Notes under the pieces: model-generated
The model's input: the letters and a program-made list of their open reading frames with translations, nothing else
Told to the model about the DNA's origin: nothing
The model's database searches: none
Part shown: positions 7,005-16,048 of the stretch, piece after piece
How positions within the stretch are numbered: position 1 is the first letter of the stretch
How the letters are laid out: each line of letters opens with the position of its first letter
From: Chryseosolibacter sp964551035
GTDB lineage: Bacteria > Bacteroidota > Bacteroidia > Cytophagales > Cyclobacteriaceae
Assembly (NCBI GenBank): GCA_964551035.1
Contig: CAZKBK010000006.1
Span: 1-64,000 of the forward strand
Reading direction: 5' to 3'
Length of the DNA: 64,000 bases
Program-made: the position numbers and the translations under genes

Positions 7005-8978
7005 CTATTCCTCCAGCGCGGTAGCTTCCTTTTGTTCTTCTCCCGCCTGGTCTTCGGGCAGCCCTTTAAGATGGATGTCCAAAAACTTCAGAATCTCCTG
7101 CGAGGTTTTGATGTTGTTCTCTTTTTTGAGGAATCCGTGCCCTTCGTCGGGAAAGACGACGTACTCGACGGGCACGCCGTTCTCTTTTGCAGCGGCGACG
7201 ATCTCGTCAGATTCCACCTGTAGCACGCGCGGGTCGTTGCTGCCCTGAAGCACGATGAACGGTTTGGTGATATTCTTCGCGTGGAACAGCGGCGACTTGT
7301 TGTACAAGGCCACAGAATCTTTCACCGGATCGCCAAGTTCGGCGTAGAGCGCGTCGCGGAACGATGCCCACCATGGCGGGATGCTCTTCAGCGTACGCAG
7401 CCAGTTGGTCACACCAAAGATGTTGACGCCGACATCAAATTCTTCCGGGGCAAAGGCGAGCGCCGCCATCACCATGTACCCACCGTAACTTCCGCCCATA
7501 ATGCCGATCTTTTCCGTGTCGATGTAGGGCAGCGTGGCCAGGAACTTCTTCGACTCAATACAATCCTTGAGGTCGGCATCCCCGTGCTTGAGGTCATCGG
7601 CAGCAAAGAATGTTTTGCCGTAGCCTGAACTTCCACGGTTGTTCACCGCCAGGATGGCGTAACCGTGGTTGACGAGATGCTGAATGACGGGTGAGTAGTT
7701 CAGGCGCGTTTGTCCGCCGGGGCCGCCATGTATCCACAACATCGCCGGAACCTTCTCCCCTTCCTTCAACCCTTTCGGTTTGTAAAGAAGGGCGGGAATC
7801 TCCATGCCGTCGAAAGACTTATAGCGGATCACCTCACCGGCCACCAGGTCGTTGGGATCGATACCCTTCGACATGGTATTGGTAAGTTGCTTTACTTCTT
7901 TCGTCTCAAAATTGTAGACGAAAAGGTTTGCCGGCATTTTTGAGCTGGTGACGTTGAACGCCATCAGTTTTTCACTATCGGAGATGTTGACTCCGGTAAT
8001 ATCGCCTTCGGGTATGCCTTCGATGTCCACAAGCTGGCCACCGTTGGAAAGGTCGTAGATCTTGATCTCCGTGCGGGCGTCGTTGTTGATGGCGACCACC
8101 TTATACTTACCGTTGCGTGAGAGGTAGGCGTACATGATATCCCACGCAGCCTCTTCATCCTTGCGGGTTTTACCGGTAGCGATGTCGTACTCCGCCAGAT
8201 AGCTGAATTCGCTGTCGAGGTCGGTGAGGTAATAGAGCTTCGTTCCATCCATGCTGAAAAAGGCGGGTTGAAAGTTGACATTGCCTTCGTGCGGCGAAAG
8301 GTGTTTTAGTTCACCACGCTGCGTGTCAAGCAGGTACATGTCGCTGTTGTTGGTGGTGATCGATTTGCTGAGCGCGATGTAGCGGTCGTCGTTGGAGATC
8401 GCCGCGGGGTTGAGGCCTTCCGTGTTCTGGTAGAGCATGGTCGAAGGGTAGACATTGCCCTCTCCCCGCTGACCGCTCAGTTGGACGGTGTATAGGTCAA
8501 AGAACCGTTTGTCGCGGGCGTTGCTGGAATAGTACATTTTTGTTCGGTCGTAACTCCACCCCGCAAAGGAGGCCTTGGCCGTGCTGTCTTTGATGAGGTC
8601 CACCACGGCACCCTGGGGATCGCGCACATAGAGGTGCGTGATTTCGTTGCCTCCCTTGTCGCTGCTGTATACGATGCGATCATCACCGGGAAAATACGAC
8701 TGCGCAAAAATGGCGTTGTCAGTAGACGCAGTCAGTTGTTTTTTCTCGCCGGTAGCGATATCGATCTCGTAGGCGTTAAAGATCCCGGTCTCTTTCGTGT
8801 TGGTGAGAACCTTGGTTTCGTCAGGAGAAAAAGCGCTGCCGGCGATCTGGACAATATCCATAAACTGCTCGATGGAGTATTTTTCAGGCGCCTTGTCTTC
8901 CGTTTGCACGACGCTGCAACTGAAGGCCAGGACGGCAAGCAGCAAGAACAGGTTCTTGATTGGTTTTCGATTTTTCAT
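7005..8978 (-). CDS. S9 family serine peptidase, lipoprotein (prolyl oligopeptidase fold)
   Basis: A 657-residue cell-envelope peptidase. ATG 8978 gives a lipoprotein signal (hydrophobic LLLAVLAFSC, Cys near residue 20). Residues up to about 400 form a WD40-like beta-propeller (repeated SPDETKV, SNDDRYIAL, SMDGTKLYYLTD units). The C-terminal alpha/beta hydrolase domain has the nucleophile motif GGSYGGYM (Ser497), an Asp region (GSNDPRVLQ) and the catalytic His in DEGHGF. The family removes dipeptides or acyl-amino acids from peptides. The frame is open to 9173, but the extension lacks any signal. A terminator follows the gene. Confidence 0.93.
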   Translation of the reverse strand: MKNRKPIKNLFLLLAVLAFSCSVVQTEDKAPEKYSIEQFMDIVQIAGSAFSPDETKVLTNTKETGIFNAYEIDIATGEKKQLTASTDNAIFAQSYFPGDDRIVYSSDKGGNEITHLYVRDPQGAVVDLIKDSTAKASFAGWSYDRTKMYYSSNARDKRFFDLYTVQLSGQRGEGNVYPSTMLYQNTEGLNPAAISNDDRYIALSKSITTNNSDMYLLDTQRGELKHLSPHEGNVNFQPAFFSMDGTKLYYLTDLDSEFSYLAEYDIATGKTRKDEEAAWDIMYAYLSRNGKYKVVAINNDARTEIKIYDLSNGGQLVDIEGIPEGDITGVNISDSEKLMAFNVTSSKMPANLFVYNFETKEVKQLTNTMSKGIDPNDLVAGEVIRYKSFDGMEIPALLYKPKGLKEGEKVPAMLWIHGGPGGQTRLNYSPVIQHLVNHGYAILAVNNRGSSGYGKTFFAADDLKHGDADLKDCIESKKFLATLPYIDTEKIGIMGGSYGGYMVMAALAFAPEEFDVGVNIFGVTNWLRTLKSIPPWWASFRDALYAELGDPVKDSVALYNKSPLFHAKNITKPFIVLQGSNDPRVLQVESDEIVAAAKENGVPVEYVVFPDEGHGFLKKENNIKTSQEILKFLDIHLKGLPEDQAGEEQKEATALEE

Positions 8979-9099
8979 AGCATAAGGTTTACAGAAAGTT
9001 ATCTGAAGCTGGGAGTGATACCAGCGATTTTGGGTCAAACGGTCTTTAAAGGGTTCGGATTTCGGTTTTAACAGGTCAGTCGCGCAGCGTTTTGTTCCT

Positions 9100-10542
9100 T
9101 CACAACTTGATGCACACGTTCTTTGCCTCGGTAAAGAAACGCAAAGCTTCAAAACCACCCTCGCGCCCGACACCTGAGCTCTTCATTCCCCCGAAAGGGG
9201 TACGCAAGTCGCGAAAGAGCCAGCAGTTCACCCAAATAATTCCGCTCTTCAACGCTGCTGAAACACGATGGGCACGCTTGAGGTTTTCCGTCCAGAGGGT
9301 AGCCGACAGCCCATACGAAGTACTGTTCGCATACGCCAGTACTTCCCCTTCCGTATCGAACGGCATGATGGTGACGACGGGGCCAAAGATCTCCTCCTGG
9401 TTAGTGCGGCATTGGGTTGACAACCCGGTGATCACGGTTGGCTCGACAAAGAACCCGTTTGAACAACGGCCACCGGGATTAACCTGCCTTCCGCCGGTAA
9501 CGATCTCGCCGCCTTCCTCTCGGGCAAGTTGAATGTAGGAAAGGATCTTTTTCATATGTCCTTCGGACACCAACGCACCTACGCGTGTATGCTCTTCCAG
9601 CGGATCACCGACGACGAGGGCCCGGGTGCGTTTTACAAACTCCTTCAAAAACCGGTCGTAGATCGGACGTTCCACAAAGATTCGCGACCCGCACAAACAT
9701 ATTTCACCCTGGTTGGAAAATGACGACTGTATCGAGGTGTCTATCGCCTGCTCGAAATCACAGTCGGCAAAGACGATGTTGGGATTCTTCCCGCCGAGTT
9801 CCAGCGATAGTTTCTTGAACATCGGCGCAGCAGCGGCAGCGATCTTTCTACCGGTAACCGTTCCCCCCGTGAATGATAGTGCGCTGATGTCCGGATGCTC
9901 AACGATAGCTTGTCCGGCTTTGGGTCCGAGCCCGTGAATGATGTTGAGCACACCTTTCGGCAGGCCGGCCTCGATGCAGCATTGCGAAAAGAGGTACGCG
10001 GTCATCGGGGTAACCTCGGAAGGTTTTGCCACGACCGTACACCCGGCGGCCAGGGCCGGGGCGATCTTCCAGGTGAAAAGGTAGAGCGGAAGATTCCATG
10101 GTGAAATACAGCCCGCCACGCCCACAGGGGTTCTGGACGTGTAGTTGATGGCTTCATCGCCGGTGATGTGCGCGTCGGTTGCAAAGTGAATCGCCGCCGT
10201 GGCATAGAACCGCATGTTTGCAGAAGCGCGCGGAATGTCAACAGCGCGGGCAAGCTTCAACGGCTTGCCATTGTCGATGCTCTCGGCCAGGGCGAGCTTT
10301 TCAAAGTCCCGTTCGATGAGATCGGCGATCCTTTGCATGACACGGCTACGCGCGTCGGGGGACGTCGACGACCAGGATGGAAATGCAGCCTTTGCCGCGT
10401 CAACGGCCTGCTGTACATCACGTGTATCCGAATCGGGAATTTCACTGTAAACTTTTCCCTCGGCTGGGTTCACATTGGAGAGGTAGTTCCCCGATGCCGG
10501 AGCCACCAGTTCGCCGTCGATATAGTTCTGAATCTTCTGCAT
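9100..10542 (-). CDS. Aldehyde dehydrogenase, ALDH8-like, probable 2-aminomuconate semialdehyde dehydrogenase
   Basis: A 480-residue NAD-dependent aldehyde dehydrogenase with the motifs ISPWNLPLYLFTWKIAPA, the catalytic Glu in LELGGKNP and the nucleophile Cys in FSNQGEICLCGS. The C-terminal IWVNCWLFRDLRTPFGG resembles ALDH8A1 and bacterial AmnC/NbaE, which oxidise 2-aminomuconate 6-semialdehyde downstream of 3-hydroxyanthranilate cleavage. That fits the neighbouring dioxygenase, kynureninase and monooxygenase genes. The substrate assignment rests on motif resemblance plus context; a 2-hydroxymuconate semialdehyde or other aldehyde role is possible. It is the last gene of the minus-strand group 13514-9100. 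Confidence 0.85.
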   Translation of the reverse strand: MQKIQNYIDGELVAPASGNYLSNVNPAEGKVYSEIPDSDTRDVQQAVDAAKAAFPSWSSTSPDARSRVMQRIADLIERDFEKLALAESIDNGKPLKLARAVDIPRASANMRFYATAAIHFATDAHITGDEAINYTSRTPVGVAGCISPWNLPLYLFTWKIAPALAAGCTVVAKPSEVTPMTAYLFSQCCIEAGLPKGVLNIIHGLGPKAGQAIVEHPDISALSFTGGTVTGRKIAAAAAPMFKKLSLELGGKNPNIVFADCDFEQAIDTSIQSSFSNQGEICLCGSRIFVERPIYDRFLKEFVKRTRALVVGDPLEEHTRVGALVSEGHMKKILSYIQLAREEGGEIVTGGRQVNPGGRCSNGFFVEPTVITGLSTQCRTNQEEIFGPVVTIMPFDTEGEVLAYANSTSYGLSATLWTENLKRAHRVSAALKSGIIWVNCWLFRDLRTPFGGMKSSGVGREGGFEALRFFTEAKNVCIKL

Positions 10543-10645
10543 AAGTGCTGTCTTTCAATTTCAAGGCCCATGCCGGCACGGATAAAATCCTCCCGCGTTT
10601 GTCACAAGTCAACCTTGTCAACGTTCATCGCCAGCCGCCATTTGC

Positions 10646-12724
10646 TTACTTTCTGACGATCTTGAACTCCACCCTGCGGTTCAATTGACGATTGGCTTCC
10701 GTGTCGCTGGGTGCGATGGGCATGGACCCTCCGTACCCTTTGCCGCTGATACGCCGCGACGGCACGCCCCTGCCCACCAGGTAGTTCTTCACGGACTGGA
10801 CACGCTGTTCGGAAAGCTGCAGGTTTGCCTCTGCGTCTCCGAGGCTGTCGGTGTGGCCACTCAGTTCAATCTCTATCGTAGGGTTATCCATCATGATCTT
10901 TACGAGCCGGTCAAGTTCGGGATACGATTCGGCCAACAATTCCGCTTTGCTCCGGACAAAGAAAACATTTTTCAACTGGATGGCTTGCCCGATCTCGATG
11001 GGAACGAGCAGGAGGTCACGCCTCACCTCCCCGTATTCCTCAAGATCGGTTAGTTCCAGGTTTTCATTTACAGAAAGATATCCGGGCGCAGCCGCGTGAA
11101 ATCCGTAATTCCTTCCCGCGGGCAAGGCAATGTTGTAGTCGCCGGTGCGGGGGTTCACGCGTGCCTCGCCGACTTCCTTTCCGGTAGTGAGGTCGTCAAA
11201 GCGGATAATTGCCGCCAGGGGTTTGTTGGTACGCGCGTTGAGGACCTTGCCTGACACGAGCACGACTGGATCTGGCCGAAGAGAATTGGGAATGCGGAAA
11301 CGGATGATGTCCGCAAGACCGATGGTGTTGATGTTACTGACCATGTATCCGTACTCACCGGAAGCGGGGACTGTGTAATATGCGTCAAAGCCCACGGTGT
11401 TGATGCCGCGTCCGAGGTTGACGGGTTCAGACCAATGCTGCCAGTCGTCGGAAAGCCGGCGCGCCATGAAAATGTCGACGCCCCCATAGCCGGGCCTTCC
11501 ATTGCTGGCGAAATACAGCGTCTTTCCGTCGGCAGCAAGGAAGGGCGAGTACTCATTACCGAGTGAGTTCAATACGCGCCCGGCGTTGATCGGTCGGCTC
11601 CAGGACCCGTTGCCGCGTTTGAGACAGACATAAATGTCGCGCTCATCCACATCGGGGCGGTAGTAGGCGTTGCGTGCCAACCGTGCCACGAAGACGATCA
11701 CTTTGCCGTCGGGTGAAAGGCAACCTTCCAGAAAATCCGATTCGTTCTCGAAATGGATGTTGAAGTCTTCGGGGGCGGACCACCCGTTGTGCGTGCGATG
11801 CATCGCCGTAAATCCGTCGGGGCTGTGGAAGAGGAAAGTGTTCTGGTCCGTGCTGACGGATATCAGGTTGTTGGTCGCCGGCGAATTCAACGGGCGTCCC
11901 GGGTTGGAACTCTTCGACCAAGTGATGCCATCAATGGTTTTGCTTACCCAGATGTCTTCCTGATCGTTGATGCCGCCGACGTTTCGGGGACTTCCTTTTC
12001 TTCCAAAATACAGTGTTTTTCCGTCGGCCGAGATTTTGGGGCTGACCTCATCGTAGATCGTGTTGATCGCAAGCCCGAGGTTTTCCCTGCTGCGGACGTG
12101 CTCCATGCGTTCCGGCAGGTTGATGTGAATGTCATGGGCGAAGGTGAAGTCGTCCACGTGTACGGTCATCCGCGTGTAGGTGACGAAGCCGAGGGCATTG
12201 CCGGCATTGGGAAGCGGGCCGGTGCTTCTAAGAAGTTTCCCATTGAGAAAAAAATTCATTCTACCCTCCCTGCGCTCGACCTTCAAGGTATTGTCCGCGC
12301 CCAGGGGGCGGACGTTGCGCGCTTCAGTCCACCGTCCGTCAATGCCAAGCGTTTCGTCGTAACATGTGATGCGATAGTATCCGCCGGTCGTGAAGGTGAA
12401 GCTGTTCAACTTTCCTTTCCCGTCATAACCCCAGACGAGCCCAAGTCCGTTGTCGGACTTTCCGCTCACCTGTGTGAAGGTGGCCTCAATGGAAAAATCC
12501 TTTCCCTCCTCCATGAAGGGCGTGACGGTGCTCATCCATCCATCGTCCAGCGTCTCCATGACATATTTTCCATGGGAAAGGTAGACGTGGGCCTTTTCGT
12601 CTTTTTGCTCATACCAACCGTAGTCGTTATGATTGAAAGAATCGTGCACAATAACAGGCAACGGAGGTTGGGTCGCATACGCATGCCAACAACAGAACAG
12701 CCAGAAAATTGTCACAAATCTCAT
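10646..12724 (-). CDS. OmpA-family envelope protein with PD40 repeats
   Basis: A 692-residue secreted or outer-membrane-associated protein. ATG 12724 gives a signal peptide (hydrophobic residues 3-16). In order: a concanavalin-like N-terminal domain (to about 190), several PD40/WD40-like propeller repeats (SPKISADGKTLYFGRKG, LSPDGKVIVFVA, FLAADGKTLYFASNG), a carboxypeptidase-regulatory-like domain (about 480-560), and a C-terminal OmpA peptidoglycan-binding domain (ELSGHTDSLGDAEANLQLSE ... NRRVEFKI). Such proteins anchor the outer membrane to peptidoglycan in Bacteroidota. Its start lies 4 bases after the SDR stop, so it is probably cotranscribed. A role in kynurenine catabolism is not evident. 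Confidence 0.9.
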   Translation of the reverse strand: MRFVTIFWLFCCWHAYATQPPLPVIVHDSFNHNDYGWYEQKDEKAHVYLSHGKYVMETLDDGWMSTVTPFMEEGKDFSIEATFTQVSGKSDNGLGLVWGYDGKGKLNSFTFTTGGYYRITCYDETLGIDGRWTEARNVRPLGADNTLKVERREGRMNFFLNGKLLRSTGPLPNAGNALGFVTYTRMTVHVDDFTFAHDIHINLPERMEHVRSRENLGLAINTIYDEVSPKISADGKTLYFGRKGSPRNVGGINDQEDIWVSKTIDGITWSKSSNPGRPLNSPATNNLISVSTDQNTFLFHSPDGFTAMHRTHNGWSAPEDFNIHFENESDFLEGCLSPDGKVIVFVARLARNAYYRPDVDERDIYVCLKRGNGSWSRPINAGRVLNSLGNEYSPFLAADGKTLYFASNGRPGYGGVDIFMARRLSDDWQHWSEPVNLGRGINTVGFDAYYTVPASGEYGYMVSNINTIGLADIIRFRIPNSLRPDPVVLVSGKVLNARTNKPLAAIIRFDDLTTGKEVGEARVNPRTGDYNIALPAGRNYGFHAAAPGYLSVNENLELTDLEEYGEVRRDLLLVPIEIGQAIQLKNVFFVRSKAELLAESYPELDRLVKIMMDNPTIEIELSGHTDSLGDAEANLQLSEQRVQSVKNYLVGRGVPSRRISGKGYGGSMPIAPSDTEANRQLNRRVEFKIVRK

Positions 12725-12728
12725 ACGT

Positions 12729-13514
12729 TCAGAGTGATCCGGTTCTTCCCCCGTCAACGGGAATATTCACGCCATTGATGTATCCGGCGGCCGGTGTCGC
12801 CAGAAATGCGACGGCAGCCGCTATCTCGGACGGATCCGAAATCCGGCCGAGGGGGATCTCATGTTCCATTTCGCGTTGAACTTCCGCGACCGTCTTTCCC
12901 GCCCGGGCCGCTTTACTTTCCATGAGGCTTTTAAGTCGCCCCGTCATCGACGCGCCGGGCAAAACATTGTTCACGGTGATCCCGAATGGTGCCAACTCGA
13001 CGGAAAGCGTCTTAGACCAGTTGGCTACCGCGCCGCGAATGGTGTTGGAGACACCCAATCCACGGATGGGAATTTTTACAGATGTCGAGATAATATTGAT
13101 AATCCGTCCATAACCGGCGCTCTTCATGGAAGGAACGAGCGCCTGGGCGAGGATGTGGTTGCAGATGAGGTGTGCGTGAAATGCCGCCACGAAATCTCCA
13201 CGATTGGCATCGATTGCCGGGCCTGCGGCCGGGCCGCCGGTGTTGTTGACAAGAATGTCGACGCCATGCAAAGGCGCGTACGCGTTGATCGCGGATTCAA
13301 GCTGGTCGGGGAAGGCAAAGTCTGCGACGAGGTAGTGATGATCCTGACCCTTGCTCCGGTCAAGCCCGTCGCGAACCTCAACGAGTTTCGCCTCGTTGCG
13401 GGCCACGAGCGTGAGGCTCGCCCCCAGAAGTGCGAGTTCTTCCGCCGATGCCCTTCCGATTCCCTGCGTGCTGCCGCATACAACGGCACGCTTGCCACTG
13501 AGGTTGAGATTCAT
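12729..13514 (-). CDS. Short-chain dehydrogenase/reductase-like protein with altered active site
   Basis: A 261-residue Rossmann-fold protein of the SDR superfamily, annotated in many genomes as FabG-like. The cofactor motif GSTQGIGRA (residues 14-22) and NNTGG (90-94) are present. Where classical SDRs carry Tyr-x-x-x-Lys, this protein reads SNTIR (Ser156, Arg160), so the catalytic Tyr and Lys are replaced. The same kind of change is known in a subgroup of BKR-like SDRs, so it is probably a family trait and not damage. It heads the minus-strand group with the OmpA protein and the ALDH and is divergent from the dioxygenase gene. A TATATTTA box (13537-13544, reverse) lies upstream. Its substrate is unknown. 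Confidence 0.85.
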   Translation of the reverse strand: MNLNLSGKRAVVCGSTQGIGRASAEELALLGASLTLVARNEAKLVEVRDGLDRSKGQDHHYLVADFAFPDQLESAINAYAPLHGVDILVNNTGGPAAGPAIDANRGDFVAAFHAHLICNHILAQALVPSMKSAGYGRIINIISTSVKIPIRGLGVSNTIRGAVANWSKTLSVELAPFGITVNNVLPGASMTGRLKSLMESKAARAGKTVAEVQREMEHEIPLGRISDPSEIAAAVAFLATPAAGYINGVNIPVDGGRTGSL

Positions 13515-13721
13515 TTGATAATTGGGATTAAGGATGTAAATATAGGCGCAAACTCGTTACTTTGGGGGAGGGTTCTGCGTTCCTGTTTCCTGATTTCGGA
13601 TTTGTGGTTTCGGGTTCCCGGCGTTTTCGGGTTCCGCCTGGTAGGCGCAGTCGCCCAATTTGCGACCCGTGCCTTTCAGCGGCCCGAAGGGATGTCTGAG
13701 GCGGGCTCGACGGTGTTGCAA

Positions 13722-13737
13722 TTTTGTGTACACAAAA
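13722..13737. promoter_or_regulatory. 16-bp perfect palindrome upstream of 3-hydroxyanthranilate dioxygenase
   Basis: TTTTGTGTACACAAAA is a perfect 16-base palindrome ending 11 bases before the ATG at 13749. The overlapping CAATTTTG is one mismatch away from a TAnnTTTG -7 box. The position fits an operator for a dimeric repressor of the kynurenine genes. The regulator is not identified. Confidence 0.55.
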
Positions 13738-13748
13738 ATAATACGACA

Positions 13749-14276
13749 ATGGCAGTCAGAAGACCTTTTAATCTGAAGCAGTGGGTGGGTGAAAACCGGG
13801 ACCTGCTGAAACCACCGGTGGGCAACAAAAATCTTTATGCCGACGCGGGCGATTACATTGTGATGATCGTAGGTGGCCCCAATGCCCGGAAAGATTTCCA
13901 CTATAACGAGACGGAAGAACTTTTTTACCAACTCGAAGGGGATATTACGGTGAAAATTCAGGAGGATGGCAAGGCGGTGGAAATACCCGTGAAAGAAGGG
14001 GATATGTTTCTGCTACCCGCCAGAATTCCGCATTCACCGGCCCGGCCGGCAAATACCGTTGGCCTGGTGATCGAATGCAAGCGCACCGCGAATGAACAAG
14101 ACGGGCTGATGTGGTTTTGTGAGAAATGCAATAACAAACTTCACGAATACAAATTCCCGCTTACAAATATTGAAAAGGATTTTCTTCCACGCTTCCGCGA
14201 ATTCTATGCTTCGGCGGAGCTAAGAACCTGTGATAAATGCGGGACGGTAATGGAAGCCGATCCGCGCTTTGTGTGA
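13749..14276 (+). CDS. nbaC: 3-hydroxyanthranilate 3,4-dioxygenase
   Basis: A 175-residue cytosolic cupin dioxygenase that opens 3-hydroxyanthranilate to 2-amino-3-carboxymuconate semialdehyde. The Fe(II) ligands are visible as His51, Glu57 (HYNETEE) and His95 (ARIPHSP), and the substrate-binding Arg47 (NARKDFH) is kept. The C-terminal half holds the second, rubredoxin-like metal site with CEKC (124-127) and CDKC (161-164), which marks the bacterial/fungal homodimeric type. ATG 13749 is chosen because it gives the exact family N-terminus; upstream open frame is not conserved. First gene of a plus-strand group with ogt, kynU and kmo. Confidence 0.97.
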   Translation: MAVRRPFNLKQWVGENRDLLKPPVGNKNLYADAGDYIVMIVGGPNARKDFHYNETEELFYQLEGDITVKIQEDGKAVEIPVKEGDMFLLPARIPHSPARPANTVGLVIECKRTANEQDGLMWFCEKCNNKLHEYKFPLTNIEKDFLPRFREFYASAELRTCDKCGTVMEADPRFV

Positions 14277-14281
14277 TCCCG

Positions 14282-14758
14282 ATGACAGGCAGAGGTTATT
14301 ATTCATCACCGGTTGGCGACTTGCTGATTGAGTCAGAAGAGGAGCGCATAACCGCGGTGCATTTTCTGAAAGAGGCACGGCACGAGGAAAACGTTACTCC
14401 TGCCGTCGCACAGTGCATCACGGAACTCGACGAATACTTTTTGAAAGGCCGGAAATTCTTCTCGGTCGAACTGGACCCACGCGGTTCGGATTTTCAGAAA
14501 AAGGTATGGATGGAGCTACTCAACATTGGCTACGGCGGGACCTGCTCTTATGAATCACTCGCAATACGCGTCGGCGACATCAACGCGGTAAGGGCTGTTG
14601 GTCTCGCCAACGGCCAAAATCCCATCGCCATCATCATCCCCTGCCATCGGGTGATCGGCAAAAACGGTGACCTTGTTGGGTATGGTGGTGGTTTGGACAA
14701 CAAAGTTTGGCTATTACAACACGAGGGTGCATTTTCGGAGCAGCTAAAATTATTCTGA
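14282..14758 (+). CDS. ogt: Methylated-DNA-protein cysteine S-methyltransferase (Ogt type)
   Basis: A 158-residue repair protein that moves alkyl groups from O6-alkylguanine to its own cysteine. The acceptor is Cys121 in IIPCHRVIG, with upstream helix-turn-helix residues (GTCSYESLA, AVRAVGLANGQNP) and the closing GYGGGLDNKVWLL. It starts 5 bases after the dioxygenase stop and ends 14 bases before kynureninase, so it appears to ride in the kynurenine operon although it has no known part in that pathway. ATG 14282 gives the usual short N-terminus (YYSSPVGDLLI). Confidence 0.95.
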   Translation: MTGRGYYSSPVGDLLIESEEERITAVHFLKEARHEENVTPAVAQCITELDEYFLKGRKFFSVELDPRGSDFQKKVWMELLNIGYGGTCSYESLAIRVGDINAVRAVGLANGQNPIAIIIPCHRVIGKNGDLVGYGGGLDNKVWLLQHEGAFSEQLKLF

Positions 14759-14772
14759 CTTCCGTTTGAAAC

Positions 14773-16038
14773 ATGAAGTTCAACAACACCCTGACATTCG
14801 CCGAAGACCGCGACCGCCTCGACCCACTGGCTCCTTTTCGAAACAAGTTTCTCTTCCCCAAAGTCAACGGTCGGACGGCCATTTACTTTGCCGGTAACTC
14901 CCTGGGTCTGCAACCCCGCATCGCCAAAAAATATATTGAAGAAGAGCTTGACGACTGGGCGCGCCTTGCTGTCAAGGGCCATCACGATGGCACACGGCCA
15001 TGGGTCTATTACCAGAAGTTCACGAAGAAACCCCTGGCCCAACTGACCGGCGCGCGCGTATCCGAGGTGGTGGCGATGAACCAGCTTACAGTCAACCTGC
15101 ACCTGATGATGGTTTCGTTCTATCGTCCCACCAGGCAACGATTCAAAATCATCTCGGAGCAGGGCGCTTTTCCCTCCGATCAGTACGCGATCGAATCACA
15201 ATTGAAATTTCACGGGCTTGACCCTAAGGATGCGTGGATAGAAGTTAAACCACGCGAAGGCGAGCAGACCCTTCGCACGGAAGACATCGTATCCACAATC
15301 CAGGCACACGCCGGCCAACTCGCCCTTGTTCTTTTCAGCGGTGTGCAATATTACACGGGCCAGGTGTTCAGCATAAAAGAAATTACCGCCGCGGCGCACA
15401 ACGCAGGCGCCCTGGCCGGATTTGACCTTGCTCACGCCATCGGGAATGTTACGCTCAATCTTCACGCAGACAACGCCGATTTTGCCGTGTGGTGTTCATA
15501 CAAATACCTCAACTCAGGCCCTGGTGGAATCGCCGGCGCCTTCGTGCACGAACGGCACGCGCAGGATTTCGATCTTCCCCGGTTTGCCGGGTGGTGGGGG
15601 CATCTCGAGTCGGAGCGATTCGAGATGAAGAAAGGGTTCAAACCGATGAAGGGAATCGACGGCTGGCAAATCTCCAATGTGCCGGTGTTTTCCACAGCGC
15701 CGCACCTGGCGTCGCTTCACATCTTCCAGCAGGCCGGGATCAGAAACCTGTGCAAAAAAAGTGAACTCCTTACGGGATTCCTGTTCCATATCCTCAACGA
15801 AATCGACCCGGAGCAAAAAAACTTTGAAGTGATTACGCCGTTGAGCTCAAAAGCCCGCGGGTGCCAGGTTTCGATTTACATGAAACGCAATGGAAAGAAA
15901 GTCTTTCAGAAGCTGACCAAGGCGGGTGTTGTCGCCGACTGGCGGGAACCGAACGTAATCAGGGTGGCGCCGGTGCCGTTGTATAATACCTTTGTTGAGG
16001 TCTTTCGATTCGGGCAGGTGTTCAAGAGGGCATTGTGA
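14773..16038 (+). CDS. kynU: Kynureninase
   Basis: A 421-residue PLP enzyme that cleaves kynurenine or 3-hydroxykynurenine to anthranilate or 3-hydroxyanthranilate plus alanine. The N-terminal YFAGNSLGLQP, the internal GFDLAHAIGN and the PLP-lysine segment WCSYKYLNSGPGG (Lys244) are diagnostic, and the C-terminal ALSSKARGCQVS-like segment (here LSSKARGCQVSI) is kept. Length is normal. It precedes the monooxygenase gene by 10 bases. Confidence 0.97.
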   Translation: MKFNNTLTFAEDRDRLDPLAPFRNKFLFPKVNGRTAIYFAGNSLGLQPRIAKKYIEEELDDWARLAVKGHHDGTRPWVYYQKFTKKPLAQLTGARVSEVVAMNQLTVNLHLMMVSFYRPTRQRFKIISEQGAFPSDQYAIESQLKFHGLDPKDAWIEVKPREGEQTLRTEDIVSTIQAHAGQLALVLFSGVQYYTGQVFSIKEITAAAHNAGALAGFDLAHAIGNVTLNLHADNADFAVWCSYKYLNSGPGGIAGAFVHERHAQDFDLPRFAGWWGHLESERFEMKKGFKPMKGIDGWQISNVPVFSTAPHLASLHIFQQAGIRNLCKKSELLTGFLFHILNEIDPEQKNFEVITPLSSKARGCQVSIYMKRNGKKVFQKLTKAGVVADWREPNVIRVAPVPLYNTFVEVFRFGQVFKRAL

Positions 16039-16048
16039 TCGGGTGACA

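Noticed and set aside
11753..12778. 341-codon frame opposite the OmpA-family gene
   Set aside because: Shadow frame without motifs; the minus-strand product has clear domains.
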